A DNA stretch of 64,000 nt from Trinickia acidisoli (GTDB lineage Bacteria; Pseudomonadota; Gammaproteobacteria; Burkholderiales; Burkholderiaceae): contig NZ_JAFLRG010000001.1 of assembly GCF_017315725.1 (NCBI RefSeq), positions 186,001 through 250,000 on the forward strand, in the 5' to 3' direction. Below, one piece after another: positions 1 through 8,288 of this stretch. The translations under genes were made by a program, and so were the position numbers. Within the stretch, counting starts at the first letter, position 1. Each line of letters starts with the position of its first letter. Below the pieces are notes generated by a model. The model saw only the letters and a list, made by a program, of their open reading frames with translations. It had not been told where the DNA came from and ran no database searches.

Positions 1-165
1 GTTGCCGCGCATCTGCGAGAACGACGACAGCCGCTGGGCGATGCCGCCGAGGTCGGCCGCGCCGCCCGCGCCTTGCAGGGCGCCAGCGCCGGCGGCGCCT
101 GCGGGCGCGCTAGCGAGGCCCATGCGGGCGTCGGGATTGATCAAAGAATTGGCCTGCGAATCCAT
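1..165 (-). CDS. fliF: Flagellar MS-ring protein FliF, N-terminal 55 residues (cut by window edge)
   Basis: FliF forms the MS ring in the inner membrane on which the flagellar basal body and export gate assemble. Only the first 55 codons lie in the window, read leftward from an ATG at 165. The peptide begins MDSQANSLINPDAR, passes an Ala/Gly-rich linker and reaches AQRLSSFSQMRGN, the conserved stretch just ahead of the first membrane segment in Burkholderia FliF. It is divergent from fliE, as in other Burkholderiaceae, with about 260 bases between the two starts. The assignment rests on this short match and on the flagellar context. Confidence 0.88.
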   Translation of the reverse strand, partial: MDSQANSLINPDARMGLASAPAGAAGAGALQGAGGAADLGGIAQRLSSFSQMRGN

Positions 166-425
166 GCGTCGGGGTTCTCCGGGATGCGGGGGTGTCCGGC
201 CGGCGGGTCCGAGTAGGCGGGAAGCCGCGTCGGGGCGGGCGGGACACTTTCACGATTGGGATTATCCATACCGATCTGCAACTGAATCAGTCGAATAGAA
301 GCGGGTTTCCCCCCTAGTTTCACGGGTTTGCGAAAAGGCCCGCTGCTATCCTCATTCACCGTGATGGGTCAGTGCGTCGCGCATTCGGACGGCGGCGGCC
401 TTTCGCCCCTTTTTCTGGAGAAATC

Positions 426-767
426 ATGACCGTGCCAGTCAATCCGCTTACGTCGGCGCTGCAGCAGATGCAGTCCATGGCAGCCGAAGCGGCCGGCGCA
501 TCGAACGCCGCCGCGCTGGGCGAACAGTCGGGCGCGGCGACGGCCGGCAGCTTCGCCACGGTGCTCAAGAGCTCGATCGATAAGATCAGCGACGATCAAA
601 ACAAAGCGGTCGGGGAGTCGCAGGCATTCGAGCTCGGCTCGCCGAACGTTTCGCTGAGCGACGTGATGGTGGACATGCAAAAGGCGAACATCGGCCTGCA
701 ATTCGGCTTGGAAGTTCGCAACAAGCTCGTGGCCGCCTACAACGACATCATGCAGATATCAGTCTGA
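426..767 (+). CDS. fliE: Flagellar hook-basal body complex protein FliE
   Basis: A 113-residue protein, close to the usual 100-115 for FliE, the adaptor joining the MS ring to the proximal rod and needed for export of rod subunits. The C-terminal half carries the family signature: a helix with [19 protein letters not shown] followed by [15 protein letters not shown] chose the ATG at 426 because a TCTGGAG ribosome-binding site sits 5 bases upstream and because homologues start with MTVPVNP; the open frame extends further upstream without support. It is divergent from fliF and lies 199 bases ahead of fliS. Confidence 0.95.
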   Translation: MTVPVNPLTSALQQMQSMAAEAAGASNAAALGEQSGAATAGSFATVLKSSIDKISDDQNKAVGESQAFELGSPNVSLSDVMVDMQKANIGLQFGLEVRNKLVAAYNDIMQISV

Positions 768-808
768 AGCTTTGCAGTCCGCTTGCTGCCTGGATGACCG
801 CAAGCGGC

Positions 809-836
809 TAAAGCTTTGCCCTAGGCGATCCGATAA
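809..836 (+). promoter_or_regulatory. Candidate FliA (sigma-28) promoter for fliST
   Basis: TAAAGCTT at 809-816, twelve bases, then TCCGATAA at 829-836. The sigma-28 consensus is TAAAGTTT-N11-GCCGATAA, so this differs by one base in each element and by one base of spacing. It lies 130 bases ahead of fliS in the fliE-fliS gap. Sigma-28 control would fit fliS/fliT being late-class chaperone genes. The match is by eye. Confidence 0.55.
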
Positions 837-966
837 CCGCAATATGGCCAGCGCGCGGCACTCACGCATGCTCGGCAGCGACGGGGCAGGCGCGGGGAGG
901 CGATGTGTGCATCTCGCCGCGCCGACTGGATTTCCGCACATTCACGACCAACAAGGAGAAGCGCCG

Positions 967-1404
967 ATGTTTTCCCACGGACACGCTGGAGCGGGTGCCT
1001 ATGCGCGCGTCGGCGTCGAGACAGGGGTGATGGGCGCAAATCCGCATCGATTGATCCTCATGCTGTACCAAGGCGCGCGCAAGGCCATCGCGCAGGCGCG
1101 CATGCATTTGCAGCAAGGCAACATCGGCCCGCGCGGCGAGGCGATCAGCAAGGCCATCGGGATCATCGGCAGCGGCTTGCAGGCATCGCTGAACAAAGAT
1201 GTGGGGGGCGAGATCGCTCATCGACTCGACGCACTTTACAGTTACATGACGCGTCGATTGTTGGAGGCGAACATCGCCCAGAGCGAAGCGATGCTGATCG
1301 AAGTGGACGGCTTGCTCGCAACGCTCGAGGAAGCCTGGATCGGCATCGGCGTGGAAGCGGCGCGGATCATGGCGCAGCAGGGGCAGGCGGACGCGCAGCG
1401 ATGA
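967..1404 (+). CDS. fliS: Flagellin export chaperone FliS
   Basis: FliS binds the C-terminus of newly made flagellin in the cytoplasm and keeps it unpolymerised until export. The 145-residue product has the family pattern: YARVGVETGVMGANPHRLI (binding-helix region), LMLYQGARKAIAQAR, and a long helical C-terminal half. The ATG at 967 is preceded by AAGGAGAA at 952-959, which decides the start; the open frame upstream of it lacks a ribosome site. The stop overlaps the fliT start (ATGA at 1401-1404), implying translational coupling. Confidence 0.95.
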   Translation: MFSHGHAGAGAYARVGVETGVMGANPHRLILMLYQGARKAIAQARMHLQQGNIGPRGEAISKAIGIIGSGLQASLNKDVGGEIAHRLDALYSYMTRRLLEANIAQSEAMLIEVDGLLATLEEAWIGIGVEAARIMAQQGQADAQR

Positions 1405-1730
1405 ATTCGAAAGCAGACTATTTCGCACGTTACGAGGCGATTGCCTCGGTTTCCTCGCGCATGTTGTCGGCGGCTCGCCATGCGCTGTGGACCGAATTGA
1501 TGGAGTTGCAGGAAGAGTACCGGGCGCTTGTCGATACGCTGCGCGAGGTCGATGCCAGCGTCTCGCTCAACGAACACGAGCGGATGCGCAAGTACGACCT
1601 GATTCGCCAGATTCTGGCCGACGACGCCGCGATTCGCGACCTCGTCAATCCGAGCGTCGCGCGCCTATCCGCTTTTTTTTCCGCACGGCGCCCGGCGCAT
1701 GTGCTCAAGGAACTGTTCGGCGCGCGTTGA
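1401..1730 (+). CDS. fliT: Flagellar protein FliT (FliD chaperone-like)
   Basis: A small helical protein of 109 residues starting at the ATG that overlaps the fliS stop by four bases. FliT proteins are export chaperones for the filament cap FliD and, in enterics, antagonise FlhDC. The sequence is weakly conserved, as is normal for FliT: helix-rich, with YEAIASVSSRMLSAA, ELMELQEEYRALVDTLR and NEHERMRKYDLIRQILADD. The call rests on length, helical pattern and its position after fliS. A run of eight T at 1674-1681 lies within the gene and would be a slip-prone site. Confidence 0.85.
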   Translation: MNSKADYFARYEAIASVSSRMLSAARHALWTELMELQEEYRALVDTLREVDASVSLNEHERMRKYDLIRQILADDAAIRDLVNPSVARLSAFFSARRPAHVLKELFGAR

Positions 1731-1822
1731 GCGTGCATGATGTAGTCATCCAGCTCTCCGGCCCGCGGCGCGCGGTGCCCGCGTAGCGAGGGCAGGTTCG
1801 AACGACGGCGCAAGGACGCGGC

Positions 1823-3415
1823 ATGACAGGAATCGACTCTGCCCTCGCCTCGATGCTGGTCAGCGGCATCGACGGTCTGCTCGACAGCGTCGGCGCGGGC
1901 GCGCGCACGGGCGCGGCCCAATCGGGCGCGACGGGGCTCACGGTCGATACGCCGGCCGCGGCCGACGGCGCCGCCGCGCTGGCCGACACGCCGCCTCCCG
2001 CCTCGGCGCAGGCCATTCTTTCCGAAGTTGCACTGACGCTCGATGCCATTTCGCGCTTCGGCGGCGAGGCGACGCCCGCCGTCATCGGCGAGGCGCCGAT
2101 CTGGCCCGCGCCGCCCGCGATCGACACGGCCGCGGCGGCGGGCGAGCTTTTCGCCGCCGGTGCGGCGGTCGATGCGAGCCCGGCTGCGATGGCGGGCGAT
2201 GCCGCCGGCTCTGCCGCATCCGCTACCTCCGCCGCATCCGCCCAAGCGGGTTCAACCGGTGGCACGGCTACCGTCGGCGCAGCGGCCACGGCGATACCTG
2301 TTGCCGCGCTCGCCGAGGCGCTCGAGCAGACCGTCAACGAATCGGGTCTTTTCTACGAATCGCATCTCGCGCAGTGGCTGAGCGGTACTTATCCGGCCGA
2401 GGCTCTTGCCGACGAGCCGCAAACGCGGCTCGCGGCCGAGGCGCTCCAGTTGCCGCTCGATTGGAGCAATCCGACGGGCGATGCCGATGCGGCCGGCATG
2501 CCCGGCTGGCTGGCATCGGGCGGTACGCTGCCTGCCGGCGGAGGCTGGTTGCCGCACGAACTGCCGCCGCAATTGTCGCTTCCCCCGTTCGGCGCGGCGC
2601 CGCACGCCAACGCGGCCCCTTATCCGGACACAGCGGGTACGGCCGGCACGGCCGCCGACAACGCGGCGTGGCGCGGCGCATCCAACGGCTCGCTCGACGA
2701 CGCGGCCTTTGGCGGCGCGAGCGCGGGCCGCGCCGGCGGTCCTGCGGCCGACATGCCTTCGTCGATCGCCGCCTCGATCCATCCGGCGACGATTCCGCTC
2801 GTGCGCCAGCAACTCGACGTGCTCGCCACACAGCAATTTCGCTGGAGCGGCGAGGTATGGCCGGGCGCGAAGCTCGATTGGACGATCGAACCCGAGCGCG
2901 AGCGGCGCGGCTGGGGGAGCGACGGCGAAGACGATGCGCAGCAGACGTGGCGTACGCGCGTCACGCTTGCGCTGCCGACGCTCGGCACCGTCGACGCCGA
3001 ACTCGTCATGAACGGCACTCAACTCGTCATGCGCGTGCAGGCGAGCCCAGGCGGCGCAGCGCGGCTCGCCTCGGGCAGCGCGGCGTTCGGACGCCGGCTT
3101 CAGGCGGCGGGAATCGAGCTGACCGGCCTGCAGATCCGCGAAATCGGTGGGACGGCGCCGGCCGCCGGCGGGGGCACCGCTTCGGCCGCGACGTCGGCCT
3201 ACGCACGAGCGGCTGCCGAGGCCGAGGCGCGCGAGACACCGAAGGACGTGTCCGACGTCGAAGTGCGCGACGGCGGACTCAGCGCGACCGGCATGGCCGC
3301 AGCGCAAACCGGCGAGGCCGATTCGCCGCCCAAGCGCGGTGCAGCCCATGGCGGCCCGGTGCCTTCGCCGATCGACCGTCTGTTCGACGATCCGTTCGAA
3401 TGGAGTGGATCATGA
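1823..3415 (+). CDS. fliK: Flagellar hook-length control protein FliK
   Basis: A 530-residue Ala/Gly/Pro-rich protein. FliK is secreted during hook assembly and measures hook length, switching FlhB specificity through its C-terminal domain. The N-terminal 300 residues are low complexity, as expected for the ruler part. The Flg_hook C-terminal domain lies at roughly 330-440, with TRVTLALPTLGTVDAELVMN and GRRLQAAGIELTGLQI. The ATG at 1823 has AAGGACG upstream. The stop overlaps the next start (ATGA at 3412-3415). The end, RLFDDPFEWSGS, resembles other Burkholderia homologues. Confidence 0.9.
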   Translation: MTGIDSALASMLVSGIDGLLDSVGAGARTGAAQSGATGLTVDTPAAADGAAALADTPPPASAQAILSEVALTLDAISRFGGEATPAVIGEAPIWPAPPAIDTAAAAGELFAAGAAVDASPAAMAGDAAGSAASATSAASAQAGSTGGTATVGAAATAIPVAALAEALEQTVNESGLFYESHLAQWLSGTYPAEALADEPQTRLAAEALQLPLDWSNPTGDADAAGMPGWLASGGTLPAGGGWLPHELPPQLSLPPFGAAPHANAAPYPDTAGTAGTAADNAAWRGASNGSLDDAAFGGASAGRAGGPAADMPSSIAASIHPATIPLVRQQLDVLATQQFRWSGEVWPGAKLDWTIEPERERRGWGSDGEDDAQQTWRTRVTLALPTLGTVDAELVMNGTQLVMRVQASPGGAARLASGSAAFGRRLQAAGIELTGLQIREIGGTAPAAGGGTASAATSAYARAAAEAEARETPKDVSDVEVRDGGLSATGMAAAQTGEADSPPKRGAAHGGPVPSPIDRLFDDPFEWSGS

Positions 3416-3789
3416 CTCGGCGCCCGCGACGTAAGAGCGCGGCGGCCCTGGCCTACGACGCGAAAGGCGGCGACAACGCACCGCGCGTCGTGGCGAAAGG
3501 CTACGGGCTCGTGGCGGAAATGATCATTCAGCGTGCGCAGGAGGCGGGGCTCTACGTCCATCGCGCGCCGGAAATGGTGTCGCTGCTGATGCAGGTCGAT
3601 CTCGATGCGCGTATTCCGCCCGAGCTCTATCAGGCCGTGGCCGAGTTGCTCGCCTGGCTCTACCGTCTCGAGAGCGGTGTTGCCGACGAAGACGAGGACT
3701 TCGAGGCCCAGGCCACGGCGTCGCCAAGCAAGCCTGCCGCCGACGGCCCCATGCCACCCCGCTCGCCCGTGCCGCTATTGCCGCGCTAG
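3412..3789 (+). CDS. FlhB C-terminal-domain-like protein (FhlB family)
   Basis: A 125-residue protein resembling only the cytoplasmic C-terminal domain of the export-gate protein FlhB. Residues 24-90 carry the FlhB_C pattern: PRVVAKGYGLVAEMII, then a helix, then a region with IPPELYQAVAELLAWLY. No membrane segment is present. The autocleaved NPTH motif of true FlhB is replaced by DNAPRVVA, so processing is unlikely. It overlaps the fliK stop by four bases, so the two are coupled. In other bacteria such FhlB proteins can partly replace the FlhB C-domain; a role in substrate switching with FliK is inferred from family and position. Confidence 0.85.
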   Translation: MTRRPRRKSAAALAYDAKGGDNAPRVVAKGYGLVAEMIIQRAQEAGLYVHRAPEMVSLLMQVDLDARIPPELYQAVAELLAWLYRLESGVADEDEDFEAQATASPSKPAADGPMPPRSPVPLLPR

Positions 3790-3802
3790 CCGTTTTTCTC
3801 TC

Positions 3803-3928
3803 TCATGCCCCACATGCTGCATGCTCGCGCGCGGCCTTGGCCCCTTCGACCTGCAACATCGTCGGGAGCGACACGCGCTGGCCGTCGGTGAGCCAGCGCA
3901 GGCTCGTGTTCAGGACCTCGAGGTCCAT
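3803..3928 (-). pseudogene. Truncated 5' end of an XdhC/CoxI-family gene
   Basis: An ATG at 3928 overlaps the end of coxG by 19 bases and reads MDLEVLNTSLRWLTDGQRVS, the conserved N-terminus of XdhC/CoxI molybdopterin-enzyme maturation factors. After about 23 residues the similarity stops, where a family member would continue toward its TWGSSPRP region, and the frame closes at 3803 after 41 codons. A normal member is about 250-370 residues. The remnant faces the end of the flagellar operon only 14 bases away, so a deletion probably removed the rest. Too short for the usual gene finders. Confidence 0.6.
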
Positions 3929-4491
3929 GCCTTCCACGATTTGCCTCCCTTGCCCGACGGCGCCGATTCGAGCACGGCCGCGTGTTGCCCCGAGGGGCCG
4001 GCCGGCTGCGGCGCATCGCTCGGCAGCAGGTTGTCGGCGGCGTTCAGATGCGCCGCGAAGCGTTTGAAGAATTCGTCGGCCACCTTGCGCACGACGTCAT
4101 CGGCGGCGCTTTTGCCGTCGGCGTGCAGCGTTTGCGCGTACGCCGTGTAGAGCAACGTGCTCGTCGCATCGCCGTCGGCTTCGAGCCGCAGTCGTGCGCC
4201 ATGCGGTCCTGGCGCTCCCGAGCCGTTGGAGGCAGTCAATGGCGGCACGTCGAGCTCGAACAACAGCGTGCGGGCGCCCGGCGTATCGACCTCGGTCAGT
4301 CGCACCCGCCCCTTGAAGCGGGCCCCGACCCCATCCGCGCCGAGATCCATCGCCAATGCGAAGCCGTTCTCTCCGTCGGCTTGAATGTCTTCGCATCCGG
4401 GGATCGAAGCACGCAGAATCGCGGCATCGGTGAGCGCTTCCCAAGCTCGCTGCGGCGGCACCGGCAGCGTGTAGCTTTCCGTTAATTCCAT
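3910..4491 (-). CDS. CoxG-like SRPBCC-fold protein (carbon monoxide dehydrogenase subunit G family)
   Basis: A 193-residue protein of the CoxG/SRPBCC family, which accompanies molybdenum hydroxylases (CO- or xanthine-dehydrogenase type). Its N-terminus MELTESYTLPVPPQRAWEAL and DAAILRASIPGCEDIQ are typical, as is VADEFFKRFAAHL near residue 150. The ATG at 4491 was chosen over an upstream in-frame ATG because GGAGGAG lies 7 bases ahead of it. The end overlaps the xdhC stump, the usual cox gene order. No large hydroxylase subunit is in view, so this is an orphan fragment of such a cluster. Exact function is unproved. Confidence 0.85.
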   Translation of the reverse strand: MELTESYTLPVPPQRAWEALTDAAILRASIPGCEDIQADGENGFALAMDLGADGVGARFKGRVRLTEVDTPGARTLLFELDVPPLTASNGSGAPGPHGARLRLEADGDATSTLLYTAYAQTLHADGKSAADDVVRKVADEFFKRFAAHLNAADNLLPSDAPQPAGPSGQHAAVLESAPSGKGGKSWKAWTSRS

Positions 4492-4639
4492 TGCGTTGCT
4501 CCTCCAGTAAAAAGGGAAGAACCAAGAAAAGGAAGAACCGGCGCCCGGCAACAGGGTACCGATTAGTCATTATGTACCCGCGGCGCGTGTGAGTTCATCG
4601 GCCGCACGAGCGGAACGAGCAGCAAGCCGCGTGCAAAGC

Positions 4640-4675
4640 AAAACGGCATCGCCGCCGAAGCCGGCAATGCCGTTT
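4640..4675 (-). terminator. Rho-independent terminator after the amino-acid permease
   Basis: A 13-base inverted repeat with one mismatch (AAACGGCATCGCC and GGCAATGCCGTTT) around a 9-base loop. On the minus strand the right arm is followed by TTTTGCTTTG. It lies 58 bases past the permease stop. Confidence 0.75.
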
Positions 4676-4732
4676 GGAAACGGGGTGCCACAGGCGCCGT
4701 GAGCGTTCGTACGCCCACGGCTAGCGCGGCGC

Positions 4733-6130
4733 TCAGTGCTTGTCGTGGGCGAGCAGCGAATGCTTGCGCGAGTAGCCGAGGTAGACGGTCAGGCCGATCG
4801 CGAGCCAAACGACGAACGCGACCCACGTGATCCATTGCAGGTTGACCATCAGAAAGACGCACGCCGCGACGGCCGCGAGCGGCAGAGCGGGCACGCCGGG
4901 GCAGCGGAAAGCGCGCGGCAGGTGCGGATGCGTGCGGCGCAGGACGAGCACGGCGATCGAGACCATCGAGAACGCGGCGAGCGTGCCGATGTTGATGAGC
5001 TCGGCCAGCACGCTCAAAGGCACGAGTGCGCCGACGAGGCCGAAGAAAATGCCGACGATCCAAGTCGTCAGGAACGGCGTGGCGAAACGCGGGTGCACGC
5101 GCGAGAGGGCTTGCGGCAGCAGCCCGTCGCGCGACATCGCGAAAATAATGCGCGTTTGGCCATAGCTCATGACGAGGATGACGGTGAGCATGCCGAGCAC
5201 GGCGCCCAGATCGATGAAGCCGGCCACCCAGTTTTGCCCCGCGACTTGGAGCGCGTACGAGACGGGGTGCGAAATATCGGCGAAGCGCGGCGAGGGCACG
5301 ATACCCGTCACGACGGCGGCCACCGCGACGTACAGTACGGCGCACAGGGCCAGCGAAGCGATGATGCCGATCGGCAGATCGCGCTTCGGATTCTTGACTT
5401 CCTCGGCCGCGGACGAAACGGAGTCGAAGCCGATGAACGCGAAGAACATGACGGCCGCGGCGCCGAAGACGCCGTGCCAGCCGTTCGGCATGAACGGGTG
5501 CCAGTTCGCCGGCTGCACGTGGAATGCGCCGACCGCGATGACGGCGAGCACGACCACCACCTTGATCGCGACCATGATGTTGTTGACGCGCGTCGATTCG
5601 CGCACGCCGACGGCCAGCAGCGTCGTAATGATCATCATGACGAGGAACGCGGGCAGGTTGAACAGCGTCGTATGGCCGGCGATGGCGCCCGGCGCGGCCG
5701 TGAGCGCCATCGGCAGCTTCAGGCCGAAGCCGGCCAGCAGCGACTGCAGGTAGCCCGACCAGCCGACCGAGACGGCCGAGGCCGCCAAGCCGTATTCGAG
5801 CATGAGATCCCAGCCGATGACCCAGGCCGCGAGTTCGCCGAGCGTCGCGTACGAGTAGGTGTAGATCGAGCCGGCCACGGGGATGGTGGCGGCGAACTCG
5901 GCATAGGCGAGGCCGGCGAGCGCGCACGCGACGGCGGCGATGAGGAACGCGACCATCAGCGCAGGGCCGGCTTGCACGGCACCCGTGCCCGTCAGCACGA
6001 AAATACCGGTGCCGATGATGGCGCCGATGCCGAGGAACATGAGATCAAGCGCGCCGAGCGCTTTTTTCAGGCCCGTGCGCTCGGCACCGGCGATCATTTG
6101 CTCGACATTTTTCTTGCGGAAGAGGGACAT
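4733..6130 (-). CDS. APC-family amino-acid permease (YfnA/CAT type)
   Basis: A 465-residue inner-membrane transporter with about 12 hydrophobic segments. The first contains MFLGIGAIIGTGIFVLTG, the substrate-binding helix-1 signature of APC amino-acid/cation symporters; EFAATIPVAGSIYTYSY and FFAFIGFDSVSSAAEE are also typical. The length matches the cationic-amino-acid subgroup. The start at 6130 (MSLFRKKNVEQMI) matches relatives and has AGGAG about 11 bases upstream; an upstream in-frame ATG at 6157 is less likely. It is monocistronic, with its own terminator. Substrate cannot be read from the sequence. Confidence 0.92.
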   Translation of the reverse strand: MSLFRKKNVEQMIAGAERTGLKKALGALDLMFLGIGAIIGTGIFVLTGTGAVQAGPALMVAFLIAAVACALAGLAYAEFAATIPVAGSIYTYSYATLGELAAWVIGWDLMLEYGLAASAVSVGWSGYLQSLLAGFGLKLPMALTAAPGAIAGHTTLFNLPAFLVMMIITTLLAVGVRESTRVNNIMVAIKVVVVLAVIAVGAFHVQPANWHPFMPNGWHGVFGAAAVMFFAFIGFDSVSSAAEEVKNPKRDLPIGIIASLALCAVLYVAVAAVVTGIVPSPRFADISHPVSYALQVAGQNWVAGFIDLGAVLGMLTVILVMSYGQTRIIFAMSRDGLLPQALSRVHPRFATPFLTTWIVGIFFGLVGALVPLSVLAELINIGTLAAFSMVSIAVLVLRRTHPHLPRAFRCPGVPALPLAAVAACVFLMVNLQWITWVAFVVWLAIGLTVYLGYSRKHSLLAHDKH

Positions 6131-6274
6131 GGGGCGAGGGTCTCCTAGAAATCGCACCTTGCTGGTGCAATTTGGCTACGGAAAAACCCTGGATTCTAGC
6201 GGAGACGACCCGCTTGACCCGCGATGCCGTAAGCAATCAGAAATGTCTTAGATGCCACCGACGATACCCTGTTT

Positions 6275-6931
6275 TCAGGCCGTCATCGCCGGGTTGAGAT
6301 CGACGAGCCGATTGCTCATCACGTAGAACGTGAGTTCCGCGTTGTTGCGCAGTTTCATCTTTTCGAGCAGCCGCGCGCGGTAGACGCTGACCGTCTTCAC
6401 GGATAGCGAGAGCGCGTGGGCGATGTCGGTCAGCCGCTTGCCCGAGGCAAGCATGCAAAGCGTCTGATACTCACGGTCCGACAGCTTTTCGTGCGGCAAG
6501 TGGTCGTTGTCGAAGGAGACGTAATCGGCAAGCGCCTCCGCGAGCGCGGGGCTCACGTATTTGCGGCCCGAGGCCACCTGGCGGATGGCTTCGATCATCT
6601 GCGCGGCCGTCACCGCCTTCGACAAATAGCCGGCGGCGCCCGCCTTGATGGAGCGCACGGCGTACTGATCCTCGCGGTACATGGAGAACATCATGACGGG
6701 GGCGCGCGGCGCGCGGCGCTTCACGCGCTTGAGCACTTCCACGCCGTTCATGTCGGGCAGCGAAATGTCGAGCAAGACGATGTCGAACGGGGCGCCGTCG
6801 AGGCTCGCGAGCGCCTGCGCGCCGCTGTCGGCTTCGACGACCTCGCGCGCGACGCCGTGGTTGAGCAAGAGCTGGCGAACGCCTTGGCGGACGATGGCGT
6901 GGTCGTCGACGAGCAGGATTCTGAGCGTCAT
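6275..6931 (-). CDS. NarL/FixJ-type response regulator
   Basis: A 218-residue DNA-binding response regulator. The receiver domain (1-120) has the acidic pair at D9-D10, phospho-acceptor D55 in VLLDISLPD, the conserved Ser of MMFSMYRED and Lys of YLSKAV. The C-terminal LuxR-type helix-turn-helix (about 147-205) has LSDREYQTLCMLASGK and LSLSVKTVSVYRARLLEKM. It lies four bases downstream of the histidine kinase gene on the same strand, so the two form one operon and a cognate pair. The signal and the regulon are not evident. Confidence 0.93.
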   Translation of the reverse strand: MTLRILLVDDHAIVRQGVRQLLLNHGVAREVVEADSGAQALASLDGAPFDIVLLDISLPDMNGVEVLKRVKRRAPRAPVMMFSMYREDQYAVRSIKAGAAGYLSKAVTAAQMIEAIRQVASGRKYVSPALAEALADYVSFDNDHLPHEKLSDREYQTLCMLASGKRLTDIAHALSLSVKTVSVYRARLLEKMKLRNNAELTFYVMSNRLVDLNPAMTA

Positions 6932-6935
6932 CGCC

Positions 6936-7805
6936 TTACCTCGCGCGCGTCACGCGGGTCGGACGCTGACCGGTGGCGGCGCTTTGCCCGTGCGCCATGG
7001 CGGCCCACAGGAAGTGCGCGCGCACGGTCGTGCCCGAGCGCGCGGCCGGTGCGCCGGCGTCGGCAGCAGGCCATGTCCCAAGCCAAGGCGTGCACGATTC
7101 GTCACGTAGCCGCGAGGCGATGCGTAGCGCGCCGCCGAACGCTTCGCAGCGAGCGCGCAGGCCGGGCAGGCCGAAGCCGCGAGCGCTGGCCGAGTCGGGT
7201 GCACCGGCGCGGCGCGCGCGCGGCGGCATGCCGCGGCCGTCGTCCTCGATGACGAGCGTCAAGCGCTTCGCATCGGTCTGGATGCAGATGTCGGCGCGCG
7301 AAGCGTCGGCGTGCTTGGCCACGTTGTTCAACGCTTCCTGGGCCACGCGCATCACGGCGAGCGCCGCGTCGGGCGGCAGTTGCGTGAGACGTACGTCGGC
7401 AGCGCAGACGAAGCTCGTCGCGAGGCCCGTGCGCTGCGCGAACGTCCGCGTCCACTGGGCGAGCGCCGCGACGATACCGCCCTCGACGTTCGGTGCGTGC
7501 AGTTCTTGAACCAGGCGGCGGCCGGCTTCGCACGCGGCATCGATCGATTGCTGCGCGAGCGCGAGCGCTTGCGCAGCCGCCGAGGGATCGCCGCCCGCGC
7601 TCAACGCGTGCTCGACGTTGGCGAGTGCGAAGCGTGCCGCCGTCAGCTCGGCGCCGAGCCCGTCATGGAGCTCGCGGGCGACGTGCCGCTTGATCGCTTC
7701 ACGCGCTTCCGTCAGTTCGGTCGCAAGTTCGCGCAGACGCCTCTCGGCGCGCTCGCCGCCACGCTCTTCGAAAAAATCGGTCGAATTGGCCAGACGTTGA
7801 CTCAT
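6936..7805 (-). CDS. Cytoplasmic NarL-type sensor histidine kinase
   Basis: A 289-residue kinase with no membrane segment. A coiled N-terminal region leads to the HisKA_3 dimerisation/phosphoacceptor helix, EAIKRHVARELHDGLGAEL, with the phospho-His near residue 47. The ATPase domain has the N box EALNNVAKHAD, the G1 box EDDGRGM and GFGLPGLRARCEAFGG. I start it at the ATG at 7805 (MSQRLANSTDFFEER); a longer frame to 7970 runs into AT-rich non-coding sequence. The long loop after the G2 box (LRDESCTPWLG onward) is unusual. The signal probably reaches it from the cytosol or a partner protein. Confidence 0.9.
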   Translation of the reverse strand: MSQRLANSTDFFEERGGERAERRLRELATELTEAREAIKRHVARELHDGLGAELTAARFALANVEHALSAGGDPSAAAQALALAQQSIDAACEAGRRLVQELHAPNVEGGIVAALAQWTRTFAQRTGLATSFVCAADVRLTQLPPDAALAVMRVAQEALNNVAKHADASRADICIQTDAKRLTLVIEDDGRGMPPRARRAGAPDSASARGFGLPGLRARCEAFGGALRIASRLRDESCTPWLGTWPAADAGAPAARSGTTVRAHFLWAAMAHGQSAATGQRPTRVTRAR

Positions 7806-8085
7806 CGCGAAGATCACAATCTCCAATTTGCACGCTGTGACGGCGGAAAAGATGACGTGTTGCGTAACGAAATTTACATCTGGTAACAACGAAATTGCCG
7901 AGCCAAATCGTTTCCATTCGACCCTTCTTCGGGGCGGATCATATCTCAAAATTAGGAAACATGGCGTCACGACTGGCGTTGCAACGTCTCGACAAGCCCT
8001 GATTGACAGCCCGAAGATTTTCGGCTGTAGGAAAAAATCCTACGATCAAACGGGGCCGACCGGCGGTCAGTTGTAACAACCGAAG

Positions 8086-8145
8086 CTGCGGCAGATAGGG
8101 GCAGATAGGTGCGGCAAATAGGTGCGGCAAATAGGTGCGGCAAAT
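8086..8145. repeat. 13-base tandem repeat in the kinase-fpr gap
   Basis: Three perfect copies of AGGTGCGGCAAAT at 8107-8145, preceded by two decayed copies (CTGCGGCAGAT, AGGGGCAGAT) from 8086. The gap 7806-8288 is otherwise non-coding and holds the kinase promoter region and the fpr terminator. The array looks like a variable-number repeat. Confidence 0.8.
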
Positions 8146-8160
8146 TGCCGCGCAAAAACA

Positions 8161-8187
8161 AAAACCGGAGCACGAGGCTCCGGTTTT
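8161..8187 (-). terminator. Rho-independent terminator of fpr
   Basis: An 11-base perfect stem (AAAACCGGAGC / GCTCCGGTTTT) with loop ACGAG. On the minus strand it ends in TTTTTGTTTTTG. It lies 101 bases past the fpr stop. Confidence 0.85.
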
Positions 8188-8288
8188 GTCGACGGCGGGG
8201 TGGCCGCAAGCCGCGGTCGAGAATCGATGGCGCGCGCCGCGGGGTGCGAGCGAGCGTTGCTGCGTGCGAGCGCTTGCCGCTCCGGCCG

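Noticed and set aside
4736..6148. 470-codon plus-strand frame over the amino-acid permease
   Set aside because: Composition (Arg, His, Asp, Glu-rich with no hydrophobic core) is that of the complement of a membrane-protein gene.
8086..8145. CRISPR array
   Set aside because: The units are 13 bases and directly adjacent, with no spacers and no cas genes.
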